From Piscicola geometra (taxonomy: Eukaryota > Annelida > Clitellata > Hirudinida > Piscicolidae), in the NCBI GenBank assembly GCA_943735955.1, contig OX030970.1, positions 981,184 to 1,045,183 on the forward strand: a stretch of 64,000 nucleotides of DNA. Reading direction: 5' to 3'. The translations under genes and the position numbers were made by a program. The notes under the pieces are model-generated. The model was not told the origin of the DNA and did not search any database. It saw nothing but the letters and a program-made list of their open reading frames with translations. Positions 63,216 to 64,000 of the stretch are shown here, in pieces (position 1 is the first letter of the stretch; the number at the start of each line of letters is the position of its first letter).

Positions 63216-63526
63216 TGAATGGATGGAAACGTTTGGATGGAGGAGGTTAGATGGATGAATAAGTTGGAATGGAAAGAAGAGGTTGGATCAATGAATAAGT
63301 TTGGAGGGAAGAAAGAGGAAGGATGGATGGGTGAAATAAATGGGTCAAATGGGTAAGAAGGTTCTGTGGTTGAAAGGACGGGCATTTGGTGAGCTGGATG
63401 CGTCCGAATTGATAAGATGAGTGTGCGTGCGTGAGTTTGTGTTTTTAAGGATGTGTGAGTAATAATGGTTAAGTCAGAACGGCAGAATACCCTTTGATAC
63501 GTTGATCACAGAGCCCCCGAGACCAA
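63216..63526. other. Decayed minisatellite flank
   Basis: GGATGG-rich degenerate sequence to about 63400, then unique sequence with no recognised feature. Confidence 0.6.
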
Positions 63527-63790
<264 letters not shown>

Positions 63791-63850
63791 CGTGTTTGTG
63801 GGTACGTATCTGTGAAACACATGTGAAGTTATACATTTAATTCATTGCAG

Positions 63851-64000
63851 ATTCCTTTCTCCCAGTTCCACTCATCTCCACGGCAGTATTGACCCCAGCA
63901 TGGGCTGGCTCTGACATTCACATTACCGACTCAACTATCCATCGATTTTTTCTTTTGTTATTATTCTTTTTTTCAATGACAATCTTTCCAATAATCGTTT
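63851..64000 (+). other. Open phase 1 stretch after an acceptor-like site at the window end
   Basis: CATTGCAG ends at 63850. The following 150 bp are open in phase 1 (NSFLPVPLISTAVLTPAWAG, then a hydrophobic run) to the window edge. There is no Ig, Fn3 or kinase signature. The length is too short to exclude chance, and the next sequence is needed. Confidence 0.15.

Overview
This window is metazoan nuclear DNA. It carries a large part of one plus-strand gene for a giant titin/twitchin-like muscle protein. The evidence is a long series of GC-richer exons with canonical splice sites in AT-rich introns. Nearly every exon begins and ends in phase 1, and together they encode immunoglobulin (Ig I-set) and fibronectin type III (Fn3) domains plus PEVK-like and acidic disordered spacers. 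I see no bacterial features. The lineage cannot be fixed from sequence alone; an invertebrate is my best guess. No kinase domain, start codon or secure gene end is visible, so the gene probably continues upstream and possibly downstream.

Layout. 1-1327: AT-rich DNA without a supported exon. 1328-1426: a small exon. 1540-9881: an 8.3-kb exon with one Fn3 domain and ten near-identical 176/184-residue acidic Gln/Glu/Ser repeats. 9963-13568: Ig domains, several split by an intron at the same tryptophan codon. 13680-26680: a PEVK-Ig exon followed by twelve tandem exons, each encoding Ig, PEVK linker, Ig. The spacing is about 1.01-1.06 kb, and a 3159-bp block of three exons is present twice. 26760-45217: a regular Ig-Ig-Fn3-Fn3-Fn3 super-repeat, seven rounds counting the last Ig of the array. 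45470-51276: Ig-Ig followed by eight Fn3 domains, with a Ser/Arg-rich linker. Two introns hold non-autonomous hAT-type transposons with clear terminal inverted repeats and 8-bp target duplications.

From 51277 to the end the DNA is largely non-coding. It holds a possible 3' UTR, one weak candidate exon encoding hydrophobic segments (52413-52629), ATC/GAT microsatellites, a 7.7-kb minisatellite with a 32-bp unit (55442-63215) and a long (GT)n tract.

How it fits together. By analogy with titin, twitchin and projectin, the acidic repeats and the Ig-PEVK-Ig array would act as extensible spring, and the Ig/Fn3 super-repeats as a thick-filament-bound ruler. Because the array exons are all phase 1-1, they can be skipped, gained or lost without a frameshift. 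This makes spring length easy to change by splicing or by unequal crossing-over.
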